Shown here: piece by piece, positions 51,398-60,782 of the stretch
Layout of the letters: every line of letters starts with the position of its first letter
Numbering within the stretch: position 1 is the stretch's first letter
From: Candidatus Binatia bacterium
GTDB taxonomy: Bacteria > Desulfobacterota > Binatia > UBA12015
Length of the DNA: 64,000 nucleotides
Reading direction: 5' to 3'
Assembly (NCBI GenBank): GCA_029243485.1
Contig: JAQWRY010000001.1
Coordinates: 124,001-188,000, forward strand
Made by a program: the position numbers and the translations under genes
The notes under the pieces: generated by a model
What the model was told of the DNA's origin: nothing
What the model saw: the letters and a program-made list of their open reading frames with translations, nothing else
The model's database searches: none

Positions 51398-54307
51398 TCA
51401 GTGGACCCGGTCGAGCGGAACCGTACCCACGAGATCCGGCCCGCCCGTGCGGGCATCGAGCCCCTTTAGGTAGGTGCTCTCTTTTGCGCCCTTCGACTCG
51501 ACGAAGGGCCGGATCTGAAGCACCGCGAGTTTCCCGCCGCGGAACCCGAACTCGATGTCCGCCGGCATCGGCTCTCCGAGATCCCCCCGCAGAGCCGGGA
51601 AGCGTTGCGGGGCATCCCTCGAGAGCTGGATCAGAGCCTGGATCTCGTTCGGCTGCAGGACGCGCTTGCCTCCCTGCGTCGGCACCTTCGTGACGCCACC
51701 CGAACGGTTCAGAACCCGCCGATACGGCGCGGTCGCGTTCGCGAGCAGTCGCGTTTCTCCGGTCGCCGGGTTCACCAGCAGCGACTCCGCCGCCTGACCG
51801 TCGACCGCTCCACCGACGCCCTCGTTGACCGCGATGGAAAGCCAACCATCCCGGTTGCCCTGCACGTCCGTGGTCACCATCACGCCGGACTTCTCCGACG
51901 GGAAGCCGAGCTGAATCAGCACGGCCGGGAATACGTACTCGGGCTGCGTCATGTGGGATTGACGCCAAGCGTACGCACGGTCGGTGAACGGGGATGCCAT
52001 CACGTCTTTGATCGCCTTCTCAATGTTCGTGAAGCCGACGACATTCGGCACCGTGAGATTGAGGCCCGCACCCGTGAACCCATCGAGGTCCTCGACGTTG
52101 GTGTCGCTTCGCACGAAGACGCCGTACGTTCCGTCCGCCCCGAAGTGCTTGTGCAGTGCGGTTCGGAGGCGACTCTGGAAGTCGGACGAGAACTCGACGT
52201 TCTCGATCCAGGCCCGCAGCCGCGCGAGGAACGCCTTGGTCGCGCGCTTCTTCTCCGGCCCCTCGGACGTCGAGCCGAGCATCTCGTACTGCTTCTTCAT
52301 CCAATCCCAGACCGAAGGACCGCCGGTCTCGATCGGCCGATCGAGGAGCTTTCGGAACTCCCCGAACGGAATCACGACGCCATCCGGTACCGCCTTACCG
52401 AAGGCATTGCGCAGCTCACCCAGGTTGGCGCTCTTCGGGCCGGCCACGCGCCCCGAATCCGCCGCGCGCAGCGAGGACATCGGCACGACACCGGTCGTAT
52501 TGAGATCGAGCTTGTTCAGATCCGGTCGGATGACCAGCGTGTGGCCCGCCTCCATCTGTCCGAAGATCGGGTCCCATTGAGGCCCATCGTTTGCCAGCTC
52601 CACGACGCCTCCGGGACTCACCGCGAGCACGACGCGCTGCCCCTGCTTCGCACGCACGCGCGAGAGCATCTCGTGGCCGACGACGACATTGGGAATCCCG
52701 AGATTTCGCGCGAGCAACTGCACGTGCGAAAGGGAGTTGCCCTCGCCTTCGGTCAGAATACCGCCGACCGGAGGTAGCTCCGCGATCGTCTCCGGGAGAA
52801 GATAGATCCCCTTCGAATCGAAGTCCCCGGCCTCCTCAGCGGCGCCGGGGACACGAAGAACCCCACGCGCGATCCCCGGATTCAACGCCCGCAGTCCCGA
52901 CCCGACGGTCTGCCCGAACACCTTGTGCTCGACACCCGCACCGGCGTTCGCATCGTTCGTGAGCGAGTCGGTGACAACGCCGTAGAAGAGCATCGGACCG
53001 CCGCGAAGCCGGTCCTGCGGATACAGATTGGCGATCGTATCGAGCCGCGAGAAGTGCTGCACCGCTTCGCCGAAGTTGAACGCGACTGTTCGTCCGGCCC
53101 ACTCGGGACCGCGACCGAGGTACTTCACTTCCTCACGATACTTGTCGATCGTGGGTGCGCCGCCGCGCGACACGCGTACGATCGAGTTGCGAAGGCTCAC
53201 GGCCTGGCCCGGCGAGATCAGCCCCGAGCCGTAGAGGCCACTGGTCAAGTACCAGAGCCACTCGAGGCGCTGCCGCCGCGTGGCATTCGGCGCCTGCAGA
53301 GCCAATTCGTTGCCGGCCGTGTAAACCCCGTCTTCGAGTGCGAGGCTCGCCTCGACCAGGGCACGACGCGCCGCGGGGCCACGCCACTCCCCCGCACGCT
53401 CACGAAGGACACCCAGCAGATCGGCCCCGTTCTCGAGGCGCGAGGAAGGGTCGGCCCCGTCGAGCCCCGTCGCGCGTTGGATCAACTGATCCCGCAGCAT
53501 CCCGCCCGGGAGCCGGGCCGCTGCCGCCCGGACGGCGTTTCCGGCGTTGTTCGCCGCGTAGAGCGTGTCGATGTCGGTGGCGAGCTGCGAGTAGCTCCCC
53601 TGGAGCGAGCCGCGCCCATTGCTGGCCGCGTATTCCCGAACACGCCCCGCATCGCCCGAGTCGGGCGATCCGTGAATCTTGACCCGCAGGTTCTTGAAGC
53701 CGGAGTCCGCGCGCGCGATGCGCATCGCGTCGGCCCGGACCTGCTGTGCCGTCACGTCCCCGGGCGCGATCTCGCGCGGCACGAGCCGCACGGTCTCCCG
53801 CATAAGATACCAGCGATCGTCGCGCGCCCACTGCGGGTCGGCCAGGACGGCGGCGAGGATCCGCTCCCCGCCGGCTTCTTCGTCCTCGGCCTGGAGGGCT
53901 CCGCGATACGTGAGCGTCGCGCGCATGACCCAGCCGTCGTCTGCCTCACGCAGGAAGCGCTCCAACAGAAGCTGCTTCAAGGTACGCAGATCCGGTGCCG
54001 GGCCGACGAACGGGGCACCGTCGAGCTCGGCGAAGACGTTCGCAATCTTGAAGCCGCCGTCTCGTAGCTGCTTCGCCTTCGAGTTCCAAAGGCCGTGCTG
54101 AACGCCGCCTCCGTGGCCGCTACATCCGGCGCGGGCCGGCCGCACCGTGCCGTCCTCGCAAAACCAACGTAGTCCTTCGAAGGGACCACGCGGCGCCCCC
54201 TTCATCTCCTCGACCCACACGCGCAGGGTCGCCTCATCGGGAAGCGCGGTAGCGGTGCCCGGCAAGGCCAAAGCCAAAGCCAGCACGACGAGTGCAACGA
54301 ATCGCAT
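51398..54307 (-). CDS. Exported glucan-water-dikinase-like/PEP-synthase-like protein
   Basis: AAGGAG precedes the ATG. The 969-residue protein starts with a signal peptide (MRFVALVVLALALALPGTAT then A) and no later membrane segment. Residues 22-470 are an unassigned helical domain with C50 and C62. A swivelling phosphohistidine domain follows (about 475-575) with H528 in NSLSHVQLLARNLGIPNVVV. The ATP-grasp domain comes last (620-935): GPKSANLGELRNAF, PDGVVIPFGEF, VRSDTNVEDLDGFTGAGLN (731-749) and ADIEFGFRGGKLAVLQIRP (916-934, metal-binding acids). Histidine domain before ATP-grasp and the RSDxNxEDLxGxxGAGL motif are features of glucan water dikinase. An ATP-dependent enzyme outside the cytoplasm is unexpected. 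Confidence 0.8.
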   Translation of the reverse strand: MRFVALVVLALALALPGTATALPDEATLRVWVEEMKGAPRGPFEGLRWFCEDGTVRPARAGCSGHGGGVQHGLWNSKAKQLRDGGFKIANVFAELDGAPFVGPAPDLRTLKQLLLERFLREADDGWVMRATLTYRGALQAEDEEAGGERILAAVLADPQWARDDRWYLMRETVRLVPREIAPGDVTAQQVRADAMRIARADSGFKNLRVKIHGSPDSGDAGRVREYAASNGRGSLQGSYSQLATDIDTLYAANNAGNAVRAAAARLPGGMLRDQLIQRATGLDGADPSSRLENGADLLGVLRERAGEWRGPAARRALVEASLALEDGVYTAGNELALQAPNATRRQRLEWLWYLTSGLYGSGLISPGQAVSLRNSIVRVSRGGAPTIDKYREEVKYLGRGPEWAGRTVAFNFGEAVQHFSRLDTIANLYPQDRLRGGPMLFYGVVTDSLTNDANAGAGVEHKVFGQTVGSGLRALNPGIARGVLRVPGAAEEAGDFDSKGIYLLPETIAELPPVGGILTEGEGNSLSHVQLLARNLGIPNVVVGHEMLSRVRAKQGQRVVLAVSPGGVVELANDGPQWDPIFGQMEAGHTLVIRPDLNKLDLNTTGVVPMSSLRAADSGRVAGPKSANLGELRNAFGKAVPDGVVIPFGEFRKLLDRPIETGGPSVWDWMKKQYEMLGSTSEGPEKKRATKAFLARLRAWIENVEFSSDFQSRLRTALHKHFGADGTYGVFVRSDTNVEDLDGFTGAGLNLTVPNVVGFTNIEKAIKDVMASPFTDRAYAWRQSHMTQPEYVFPAVLIQLGFPSEKSGVMVTTDVQGNRDGWLSIAVNEGVGGAVDGQAAESLLVNPATGETRLLANATAPYRRVLNRSGGVTKVPTQGGKRVLQPNEIQALIQLSRDAPQRFPALRGDLGEPMPADIEFGFRGGKLAVLQIRPFVESKGAKESTYLKGLDARTGGPDLVGTVPLDRVH

Positions 54308-54849
54308 CAACAAATCTCCTTGGCGGCAACCGACCAGGCACGGTAGGTCGCCTCTCCGAACAAGACGAAGTGGATCTCGCTCAACGTGCCGACGCTTTCG
54401 CGGCACGTGGTGATCGACAGTGGGGCGGCCTCCCCCAGCGGGTAACCGAACACCCCGCAAGAGATGGCCGGAAAGGCCACGGACTCGAGCCCGTTCTCGT
54501 GCGCCAGCGCGAGCGACGCCCGATAGGCATTTCGTAGAAGCGGCGCCGATGTGGCCGCCGAAACGTACACGGGCCCGACGGTATGAATGACGTACCGCGC
54601 CGGGAGGTCGAACCCGGGAGTAAGCCGGGCCTCGCCGGTCGGGCAACGGACCCCAGGGCCAGCTTCCGGGGCCTCGCGGCAGGCGTCGAGGAGCTCCGGG
54701 CCGGCAGCGCGGTGGATCGCACTGTCTACGCCGCCCCCGCCCAGCATCTGCTCGTTCGCCGCGTTCACGATGGCATCGACCGAGACCCGAGTGAGGTCTC
54801 CTTCTTGCAGCACGAGCGTGCAGGTTTCGGTGAGAGCGAAGTGATCCAC
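54307..54849 (-). CDS. Macro-domain protein (ADP-ribose binding/hydrolase-like)
   Basis: A GTG start is used; the stop overlaps the dikinase-like ATG by one base (TGATG), so translation is coupled. The 180-residue protein is a single macro domain: LVLQEGDLTRVSVDAIVNAA, NEQMLGGGGVDSAIHRAAGP (MacroD-type loop), HTVGPVY, and AFPAISCGVFGYPLGEAA. These match the MacroD/YmdB class, which hydrolyses O-acetyl-ADP-ribose and mono-ADP-ribose on proteins. No signal peptide is visible, so unlike its two operon partners it should be cytoplasmic. Confidence 0.93.
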   Translation of the reverse strand: MDHFALTETCTLVLQEGDLTRVSVDAIVNAANEQMLGGGGVDSAIHRAAGPELLDACREAPEAGPGVRCPTGEARLTPGFDLPARYVIHTVGPVYVSAATSAPLLRNAYRASLALAHENGLESVAFPAISCGVFGYPLGEAAPLSITTCRESVGTLSEIHFVLFGEATYRAWSVAAKEIC

Positions 54850-54897
54850 GGCGGCCGGTGACCCGAGCGTATGTCTGCCCCGTGGGGTGGCAGATGT

Positions 54898-56163
54898 CTA
54901 GGAGACGGGCCGCAAAGTGCCCAGAACGCCCGCCTTTTCGAGGGCCTCAACCTTCTCGTCGTCGTAGCCCAGGACGTCGCGCAGAACCCGCTCGTTGTCG
55001 CGCCCGGGCTCCACAGCCGCCTTGGCCAGAACTGGGAGCGTCTCGTCCGGGAACTTCAGAGGGGTCGGCATGAGATCCGTCCCGCGCTCCGCGTGGCCAT
55101 CGAACCCGAGCCGGTGCTGGAATTGCGGATCCTGCGCGATCGACGTGGTGTCGTTCACCGGCGCAATCGGGGTGTTGAACTCGCGCCCAAACTCGACCCA
55201 TTCCCGGGTCGTGCGAGTCTCGAAGATCGCGGCGAGCTCCCGTCGAAGCTCGAGGTCGCCCCGCGCGTGGTCGCCGAACTTCGCACCCGGTCGCCGCGCG
55301 TAGAGCTCCGGCTTGCCGACGCCGTGCGCGAAGTTCTTCCAGAACTCGCGCTCGGAGGCCATGAACAGCACCGTACCGTCCTTGGACGGATAGTACTGAT
55401 ACCGAACGGCATCCTTCATGCTGTTCTCACCCAGCGGTCGGCGCGGCCCCCGCCCGTCTCCGTCGTTGCCCGTGACTTCGGCCGCGGGTCGCTCGTAGGC
55501 CTTGTTGCCCTCGATGCCGTTCCAGTTGAAAGCCGCAGCCGCATCGCTCTGCGCCACCTCGAACCGACTGCCCTCACCCGTTGCACGCGCGCGCAGGATT
55601 GCAGAGACGATCCCGAACGCCGCGAACAACGGTCCGGCGTGGATCCCGATCGTCGTATAGGCCGGGATCTCCGGCAGGCCGTCTTCGCGCGTCCCGGGCC
55701 GTGCGACGCCCGCCCACGCGTCGTACGCGATCCCGTGGCTCGGCATGTCGCGGTAAGGACCGGTGAGACCGTATCCGCTGATCGCGCAGTAGACGAGCGC
55801 CGGATTCGTTTCACGAAGCCGGTCCCAGCCGAGGCCGCGACGCTCCAGCGCACCGGGGCGCATGCCTTCAACGACGGCGTCCGCCCCGCGCACGAGGTCG
55901 AGATACACGTCCACACCCTCGGGCTTGCGCAGATCTAGCGTGAGGCTCTGCTTCCCGCGATTGAGGTGCCAATGAAGGATCGAGATTCCGTCCACGATCG
56001 GAAACGCCATCTTTCGCACGTAGTCCCCGCCAGGCGGCTCGACCTTGATCACCTCCGCGCCCAAGTCCGCGAGATGCATCGCGACGCCGCCGGGACCGAG
56101 CAACGCACTCTCGATCACCCGCACGCCCGCGAGGGGAGCCCCTGCACCGCTTCCGTCCGCCAT
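54898..56163 (-). CDS. CaiB/BaiF family class III CoA transferase
   Basis: The 421-residue protein opens with APLAGVRVIESALLGPGGVA then MHLADLGAEVIKVEPPGGD, the family start. SLTLDLRKPEGVDVYLDLV, RPGALERRGLGWDRLRE, YCAISGYGLTGPYRDMPSHG and IAYDAWAG (the Asp that carries the acyl/CoA intermediate) are in place. Class III transferases move CoA between carboxylic acids such as carnitine, formate, bile acids or aromatic acids. Its substrate is open; the catabolic setting suggests an acid degraded through CoA esters. The quinone oxidoreductase gene is divergent across 81 bases. Confidence 0.93.
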   Translation of the reverse strand: MADGSGAGAPLAGVRVIESALLGPGGVAMHLADLGAEVIKVEPPGGDYVRKMAFPIVDGISILHWHLNRGKQSLTLDLRKPEGVDVYLDLVRGADAVVEGMRPGALERRGLGWDRLRETNPALVYCAISGYGLTGPYRDMPSHGIAYDAWAGVARPGTREDGLPEIPAYTTIGIHAGPLFAAFGIVSAILRARATGEGSRFEVAQSDAAAAFNWNGIEGNKAYERPAAEVTGNDGDGRGPRRPLGENSMKDAVRYQYYPSKDGTVLFMASEREFWKNFAHGVGKPELYARRPGAKFGDHARGDLELRRELAAIFETRTTREWVEFGREFNTPIAPVNDTTSIAQDPQFQHRLGFDGHAERGTDLMPTPLKFPDETLPVLAKAAVEPGRDNERVLRDVLGYDDEKVEALEKAGVLGTLRPVS

Positions 56164-56244
56164 CCCCGGAGGGAATCACGGCCGCTCGCGACGGGCAACG
56201 CAGGGGCGCCTTGACGACGTAATCTCGGTGGGGGACACCGCCTC

Positions 56245-57267
56245 ATGCGACAGATCTGGATCCCCAAGGCCGGCGCCCCCGAAGTGCTCGAAGTGCGCGA
56301 GGCGCCCGACCCGTCACCCGCGCCGGGCGAGGTCCGCATCCGGGTGGCCGCGACCGGGATCAACTTCGCCGACATCGCCGCGCGGCTCGGGACCTACCAG
56401 GACTGTCCCCCGATGCCCGTGGTCGTCGGCTACGAGGTCGCGGGGACGGTCGACGCCGTGGGGTCCGGCGTCGACGGGAGCTTCGAAGGCCGCGAAGTCC
56501 TCGCCCTCACGCACTTCGGTGGCTATTGCGACGTCGTCTGTACGCCGGTCGCGCAGGTCTTCGATCGCCCGGATGGGATGGACGCGAAAACCGGAGCTGC
56601 GATCCCGGTCAACTACATCACTGCTTGGCAGCTCGTCGTGGCGATGGGCGGACTCAAAGCCGGCGAAACCGTCCTCATCCACTCCGCCGGGGGCGGCGTC
56701 GGTGTTGCTGTCACCCAACTCGCCAAGAACATCGGAGCCACGGTGATTGGCACCGCCTCGGCGGGAAAGCACGACTTCATCCGTGGCACCGGCGTCGACC
56801 ACTGCATCGACTACCGCACGGAGGACTTCGCGAAACGGGTACAAGAGATCACAAACGGCAAGGGCGTCGAGCTGGCCCTTGACGCCGTCGGAGGCCCGTC
56901 CTTCGCACAGAGCTACGACTCCCTCTCTCCGACGGGACGGCTCGGCATGTTCGGTGTCTCTGCCGGCACGACCGGCAAGGACCCGAACCGCCTCGGCTTC
57001 CTGAAGGCGGTTCTGCAGATGCCGTGGCTGAAGTTCCATCCGCCGGCACTCATGAACGCGAACAAAGGCGTCTTCGGCGTGAACCTCGGTCGCATGTGGC
57101 ACGAGGTCGAACGGCTGCGCCCGTGGATGGAGTCGATCGTCGGACTCTGGAACGACGGCGTCGTGAAGCCCGTCATCTCTAAAACGTTTCCCTTCAGCGA
57201 GGCAGCCGCCGCGCACCACTACATTCAAGATCGGAAGAATCAGGGCAAGGTGCTGTTGGAGCCTTGA
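56245..57267 (+). CDS. Zinc-free medium-chain dehydrogenase, quinone oxidoreductase type
   Basis: The 340-residue protein belongs to the MDR superfamily: N-terminal GroES-like domain (EVREAPDPSPAPGEVRIRVA, GINFADIAARLGTYQ, GYEVAGTVDAVGSGVDG) and NAD(P)-binding domain (IHSAGGGVGVAVTQLAKNIG). The catalytic-zinc cysteine and structural-zinc cysteine cluster of alcohol dehydrogenases are missing, as in the QOR and VAT-1/synaptic-vesicle groups. HDFIRGTGVDHCIDYRTEDF is typical of VAT-1-like members. It would reduce quinones or enones with NADPH. Confidence 0.9.
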   Translation: MRQIWIPKAGAPEVLEVREAPDPSPAPGEVRIRVAATGINFADIAARLGTYQDCPPMPVVVGYEVAGTVDAVGSGVDGSFEGREVLALTHFGGYCDVVCTPVAQVFDRPDGMDAKTGAAIPVNYITAWQLVVAMGGLKAGETVLIHSAGGGVGVAVTQLAKNIGATVIGTASAGKHDFIRGTGVDHCIDYRTEDFAKRVQEITNGKGVELALDAVGGPSFAQSYDSLSPTGRLGMFGVSAGTTGKDPNRLGFLKAVLQMPWLKFHPPALMNANKGVFGVNLGRMWHEVERLRPWMESIVGLWNDGVVKPVISKTFPFSEAAAAHHYIQDRKNQGKVLLEP

Positions 57268-57336
57268 GCGCAAGCCGCGGAACGAGGGCGGCGCCGCAAC
57301 GCGACAGCGAGGCCCGCAACCCGTACGAAGCCAGAC

Positions 57337-57993
57337 GTGAGTTCTCTTCCTCTCTTCTCCCCTGCCGCCATCGAGGTCGACGCCGGGACGGTGCGACGCT
57401 ACTTCGCCTCCGTCGGCCCCGAATCCGATGTGCTGATCCGGAACTTTCATCACGAGGAGCCGGTCTCGCCGTCCCTCTACCGCAGCGCACGTGCGGCGTC
57501 GGTTCTGATTCCGCTGACGGACGCGCCGAAACCGCAGCTCTTGATGACGCGCCGGCAGCATTCGATCTCCGCGCCGGGCCAGATCTGTTTCCCCGGCGGC
57601 ACCCGCGAACCGAGCGACCCGAACCCCACCGCGACGGCGCTACGCGAGACCCGCGAGGAAATCGGGATCGCTGCCGAAGCCGTCGAACCACTCGGAACTC
57701 TCGGCCGGTACTACAGCCATAGCGGCCATGAGATCACGCCAGTAGTGGCGGTCCTGCATCCGCCGTACGAGCTTCGACCGGACCCGTCCGAAGTGGATGA
57801 GGTCGTGTACCTCGACGCGAGCGACGCCTTTCGCCCCGATGCTTACCGTCTCGTACAACACGATCCCGACCACCCTCGTGCACATTACCACGTCTCCGCG
57901 GGCCCCAAACCGATCACCGGGCCAACGGTGTGCGTCCTCATGCACCTCTACCAGTGCCTCGCCGACTTCCTCGAACGCGAGCAGCCTTCCTAG
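57337..57993 (+). CDS. NUDIX hydrolase, CoA pyrophosphatase type
   Basis: A GTG start gives 218 residues. The NUDIX box is complete: GGTREPSDPNPTATALRETR followed by EEIGI, and the UPF0035 stretch LLMTRRQHSISAPGQICFPG lies just before it, which marks the CoA-pyrophosphatase (NudL/YeaB) group. These enzymes cleave CoA or acyl-CoA to 4'-phosphopantetheine derivatives and 3',5'-ADP. In a region rich in CoA enzymes that role fits. It ends 9 bases before the stop of the convergent membrane-protein gene. Confidence 0.9.
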   Translation: MSSLPLFSPAAIEVDAGTVRRYFASVGPESDVLIRNFHHEEPVSPSLYRSARAASVLIPLTDAPKPQLLMTRRQHSISAPGQICFPGGTREPSDPNPTATALRETREEIGIAAEAVEPLGTLGRYYSHSGHEITPVVAVLHPPYELRPDPSEVDEVVYLDASDAFRPDAYRLVQHDPDHPRAHYHVSAGPKPITGPTVCVLMHLYQCLADFLEREQPS

Positions 57994-58002
57994 CGTCCGG
58001 AC

Positions 58003-59253
58003 TCACGCACACGGGTTGGCGTAGAGAATCCACTCCGTCCAGAGCGCGCAGACTGCGAGGAAACCCAGGTAGAGACGGAGCCACCCGCGCTCGAATCTCG
58101 CGCCCTGCGGACCACAGACCGCAACCGCCGTCAGCAATATCGCGCAGAGCAGCGCGTATCGACCCTGTGGTTGGAAGTCGACGAACCAGGCATTCCACGC
58201 CGCCAACGAGACGGTGATCACGACCGAAGCCGCCAACCACGCGGCACCGCGACGCGTCGCGGGCTCCGCGCCGGTCAGGCTCGACGTTGCACGCACGAGA
58301 CCGACGACCAGCAGGACGAGCGCCGCAGCGAGCAGCGGCATCGGCAGTGGAAGGTCCACGTTGCGGAACACACCGAACGCGGAAGCCGGGAAGAGGTACG
58401 CGAAAGTGCCCTCGGCGTTCGGAATCACATCACCTGCGCGCGCCTCATACGCCGTTTTGACGTAGTCGCCGTACAGCCACAGACCCAGCGGGTCGCCCCC
58501 ATTTCGCCATGCGTTCCACGCGAGCAGCGGACCGCACACGACAAGGCCCGACAACGTCGCCACGCAGATCGCCCGCACACCGATTCTCCCCCGCCACCAC
58601 GCCCAGAAGAGCCAGAATCCGGTAGCCGGAAGGATCCCGAAGCCGGTCGGCTTGCCCATGAGAACCAACGCAGAGCCGATGCCGACCCACGCGAGACCGT
58701 GTTCGCCCTCTCCCGCCCGCACCCAGCGCGCCAGCCCCCACGCCACCACCGCGCCCGCGAAGACGGTCATCGCATCGCCGTTGCTGTACGACCCGATGAA
58801 GATCAGCTGCGGATATACGGCGGCCATGAGACCCACCGCGCGGCCGGCGGCAGACGATCCGGTCCAGATCCAGGCGGCACAGGCCAGCAGGAGAACCGTC
58901 GCCACGCCGAGCAACGCGCTGCCGAATCGCGCCATCGGATAGCCCCGGACCGCATCGACCTGAATCGGAAACCGGTACAGCCAATCCGGGTCGAGCCCGA
59001 CCCGCGTGAGCGCGACCGTCGCCGCCTGCGCCGCATACTGGGTGGGGGGAAAGGAGCCCTTGATCGTCCAGCTACTCTCCGGCCAAGTCGGCGCGCGACC
59101 GTGCGCCCATTCGTTCGCGACCCAGAAGTGGCCGGCCTCGTCGGGAGCGCACTCGATGCGTTCGGCCTGGGCAGCCAGCGGTACCGCCCAGATTGCGAAA
59201 GCCCGCAGAGAGAACGCCAGCGCGGCAAGAAGAAGCAGGTCTCGACCGCGCAT
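58003..59253 (-). CDS. Membrane glycosyltransferase-like protein (PMT_2/DUF2142-like)
   Basis: The 416-residue protein has about 10 membrane helices. After the first helix comes IECAPDEAGHFWVANEWAHG, whose D-E pair is typical of GT-C enzymes of the PMT/ArnT/DUF2142 type, and FPPTQYAAQAATVAL follows. RFGSALLGVATVLLLACAAW and LIFIGSYSNGDAMTVFAGAV match the second conserved stretch of this group. It likely transfers a sugar from a lipid carrier, but the acceptor cannot be told. It is the third polytopic GT-like protein in the window and stands alone, upstream of the sigma-54 regulator gene. Confidence 0.7.
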   Translation of the reverse strand: MRGRDLLLLAALAFSLRAFAIWAVPLAAQAERIECAPDEAGHFWVANEWAHGRAPTWPESSWTIKGSFPPTQYAAQAATVALTRVGLDPDWLYRFPIQVDAVRGYPMARFGSALLGVATVLLLACAAWIWTGSSAAGRAVGLMAAVYPQLIFIGSYSNGDAMTVFAGAVVAWGLARWVRAGEGEHGLAWVGIGSALVLMGKPTGFGILPATGFWLFWAWWRGRIGVRAICVATLSGLVVCGPLLAWNAWRNGGDPLGLWLYGDYVKTAYEARAGDVIPNAEGTFAYLFPASAFGVFRNVDLPLPMPLLAAALVLLVVGLVRATSSLTGAEPATRRGAAWLAASVVITVSLAAWNAWFVDFQPQGRYALLCAILLTAVAVCGPQGARFERGWLRLYLGFLAVCALWTEWILYANPCA

Positions 59254-59304
59254 GGGGGTCGGCTATCACCACAGAGGCGATCACGCCAAGGGAGCCGGCC
59301 CCGC

Positions 59305-60684
59305 CTACTGCAGGCCGTACTTCTTGAGCTTGCGGTACAACGTCGTGCGCCCGATGCCGAGATGGCGGACGACCGCGGAGACGTTGCCATTCGTGTGCTT
59401 CAGGGCGTTCTCGATCGCGAGCCGTTCCAGCTCGTCGAGACGCATCAGCGGACTCTGAGCGGTGAGCAGCGAATGGCCATTCCCGTTCGCCATCGCGTTC
59501 GCTTCTTCGAGCAGGCTGTTCGTGCCGCGAATCTCGGGTGACAACTCGGCCGGCGTGATCGTCCCGGTGACGCACTCGACCGCGGAGCGCTGTACGGCGT
59601 TCTGAAGCTCGCGAACGTTGCCGGGCCACGCGTAGTCCATCAGCGCTTCCATCGCCTCGCCCGAGAAGCCGACGCGACGGTCGCCACTCGCAAAACCGAA
59701 GTCCCGCAGAAACTTGAGGGCGAGCCCCGGGATGTCCTCCCTACGATCCCGCAAAGGCGGCAGCTGCAACTCGAATACGGCGATGCGGTAGAAGAGATCC
59801 TCGCGGAAATTTCCGGCAGCAACTTCGGCTCTCAAGTCACGGTTCGTCGCTCCGAGGAGCCGGAAGTTCGACGTGATCTCGCGCGTCCCGCCGACTCGCT
59901 GGAACGTGCGCTCCTGAACTGCTCGCAGCAGCTTCGCCTGTACCGTCGGGCTGAGTTCGCCGATCTCGTCGAGAAACAGTGTCCCCCGATCCGCGAGCTC
60001 AAACTTGCCGGCGCGCTGTTGATCGGCGCCCGTGAAGGCGCCCTTCTCGTGCCCGAACAGCTCATCTTCCTGGAGCGTCTCCGGGATCGCCGCGCAGTTG
60101 AGCGCTACGAAGGGTCCGGTCGACCTGCGGCTCTGTTCGTGGATGGCTCGCGCCGCGAGTTCCTTGCCCGTGCCGCTCTCGCCGTTGACGAGGACCGTCA
60201 CGTCGCTCGCACCCACGCGCGCAATGCGCGCGAACAGGCTCTTCATGACCGGCGACGAGCCCACCATCCCCGCTACGCCATTCGCACCGTTCTCGAGCTG
60301 GGCGAGTCGCACGCTCATCCGGTGCTTCTCGACCGCGTTCTTCAGGGTCGTGACGAGCTTCGTGCGGTCCAGCGGCTTCACCAGGTAGTCGTAGGCGCCG
60401 AGTTGCATGGCGCTCACTACCGTCTCGACGGCCGATTCCGAGGTCATCATGATGACCGGGAGGAAGTGCTGGGAGTCCTTGATCGCCGCCAGCACGTCCA
60501 GCCCACTCACGCCGGGCAGATTCACGTCCAACAAGATTGCATCCGGGAGGCATTTCCCCACCGCCTGCAGGCAATCCTCGCCGGTGTCGAGGGCCTCCAC
60601 CGTGTAGCCGGAGTCCTCGAGCCATCTCTGCGGGAGAACGCGAATGGCGCGATCGTCCTCCACCAAGAGCACGAGCCCGCTCAT
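59305..60684 (-). CDS. NtrC-family sigma-54-dependent response regulator
   Basis: The start MSGLVLLVEDDRAIRV has a GGGGGGAA site. The 459-residue protein has a receiver domain (E9-D10-D11, D53 in LLDVNLPG, YLVKPLD), an AAA+ domain with Walker A GESGTGKE, the sigma-54 loop GAFTGA and Walker B GTLFLDEIGEL, and a C-terminal Fis-type helix-turn-helix (LKHTNGNVSAVVRHLGIGRT then TLYRKLKKYGL). It activates sigma-54 promoters when phosphorylated. No histidine kinase is next to it. The haloalkane dehalogenase gene is divergent, 98 bases away, but I found no clear -24/-12 site there. Confidence 0.95.
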   Translation of the reverse strand: MSGLVLLVEDDRAIRVLPQRWLEDSGYTVEALDTGEDCLQAVGKCLPDAILLDVNLPGVSGLDVLAAIKDSQHFLPVIMMTSESAVETVVSAMQLGAYDYLVKPLDRTKLVTTLKNAVEKHRMSVRLAQLENGANGVAGMVGSSPVMKSLFARIARVGASDVTVLVNGESGTGKELAARAIHEQSRRSTGPFVALNCAAIPETLQEDELFGHEKGAFTGADQQRAGKFELADRGTLFLDEIGELSPTVQAKLLRAVQERTFQRVGGTREITSNFRLLGATNRDLRAEVAAGNFREDLFYRIAVFELQLPPLRDRREDIPGLALKFLRDFGFASGDRRVGFSGEAMEALMDYAWPGNVRELQNAVQRSAVECVTGTITPAELSPEIRGTNSLLEEANAMANGNGHSLLTAQSPLMRLDELERLAIENALKHTNGNVSAVVRHLGIGRTTLYRKLKKYGLQ

Positions 60685-60782
60685 AACGGCATTCCCCCCA
60701 CGCACCGCCCCAGCACAACCATCGAAGTTGTTTTCGGCCGGATCCGCGGGAATGTTTACCTGCGCCGAACCGCCCGTTATCC

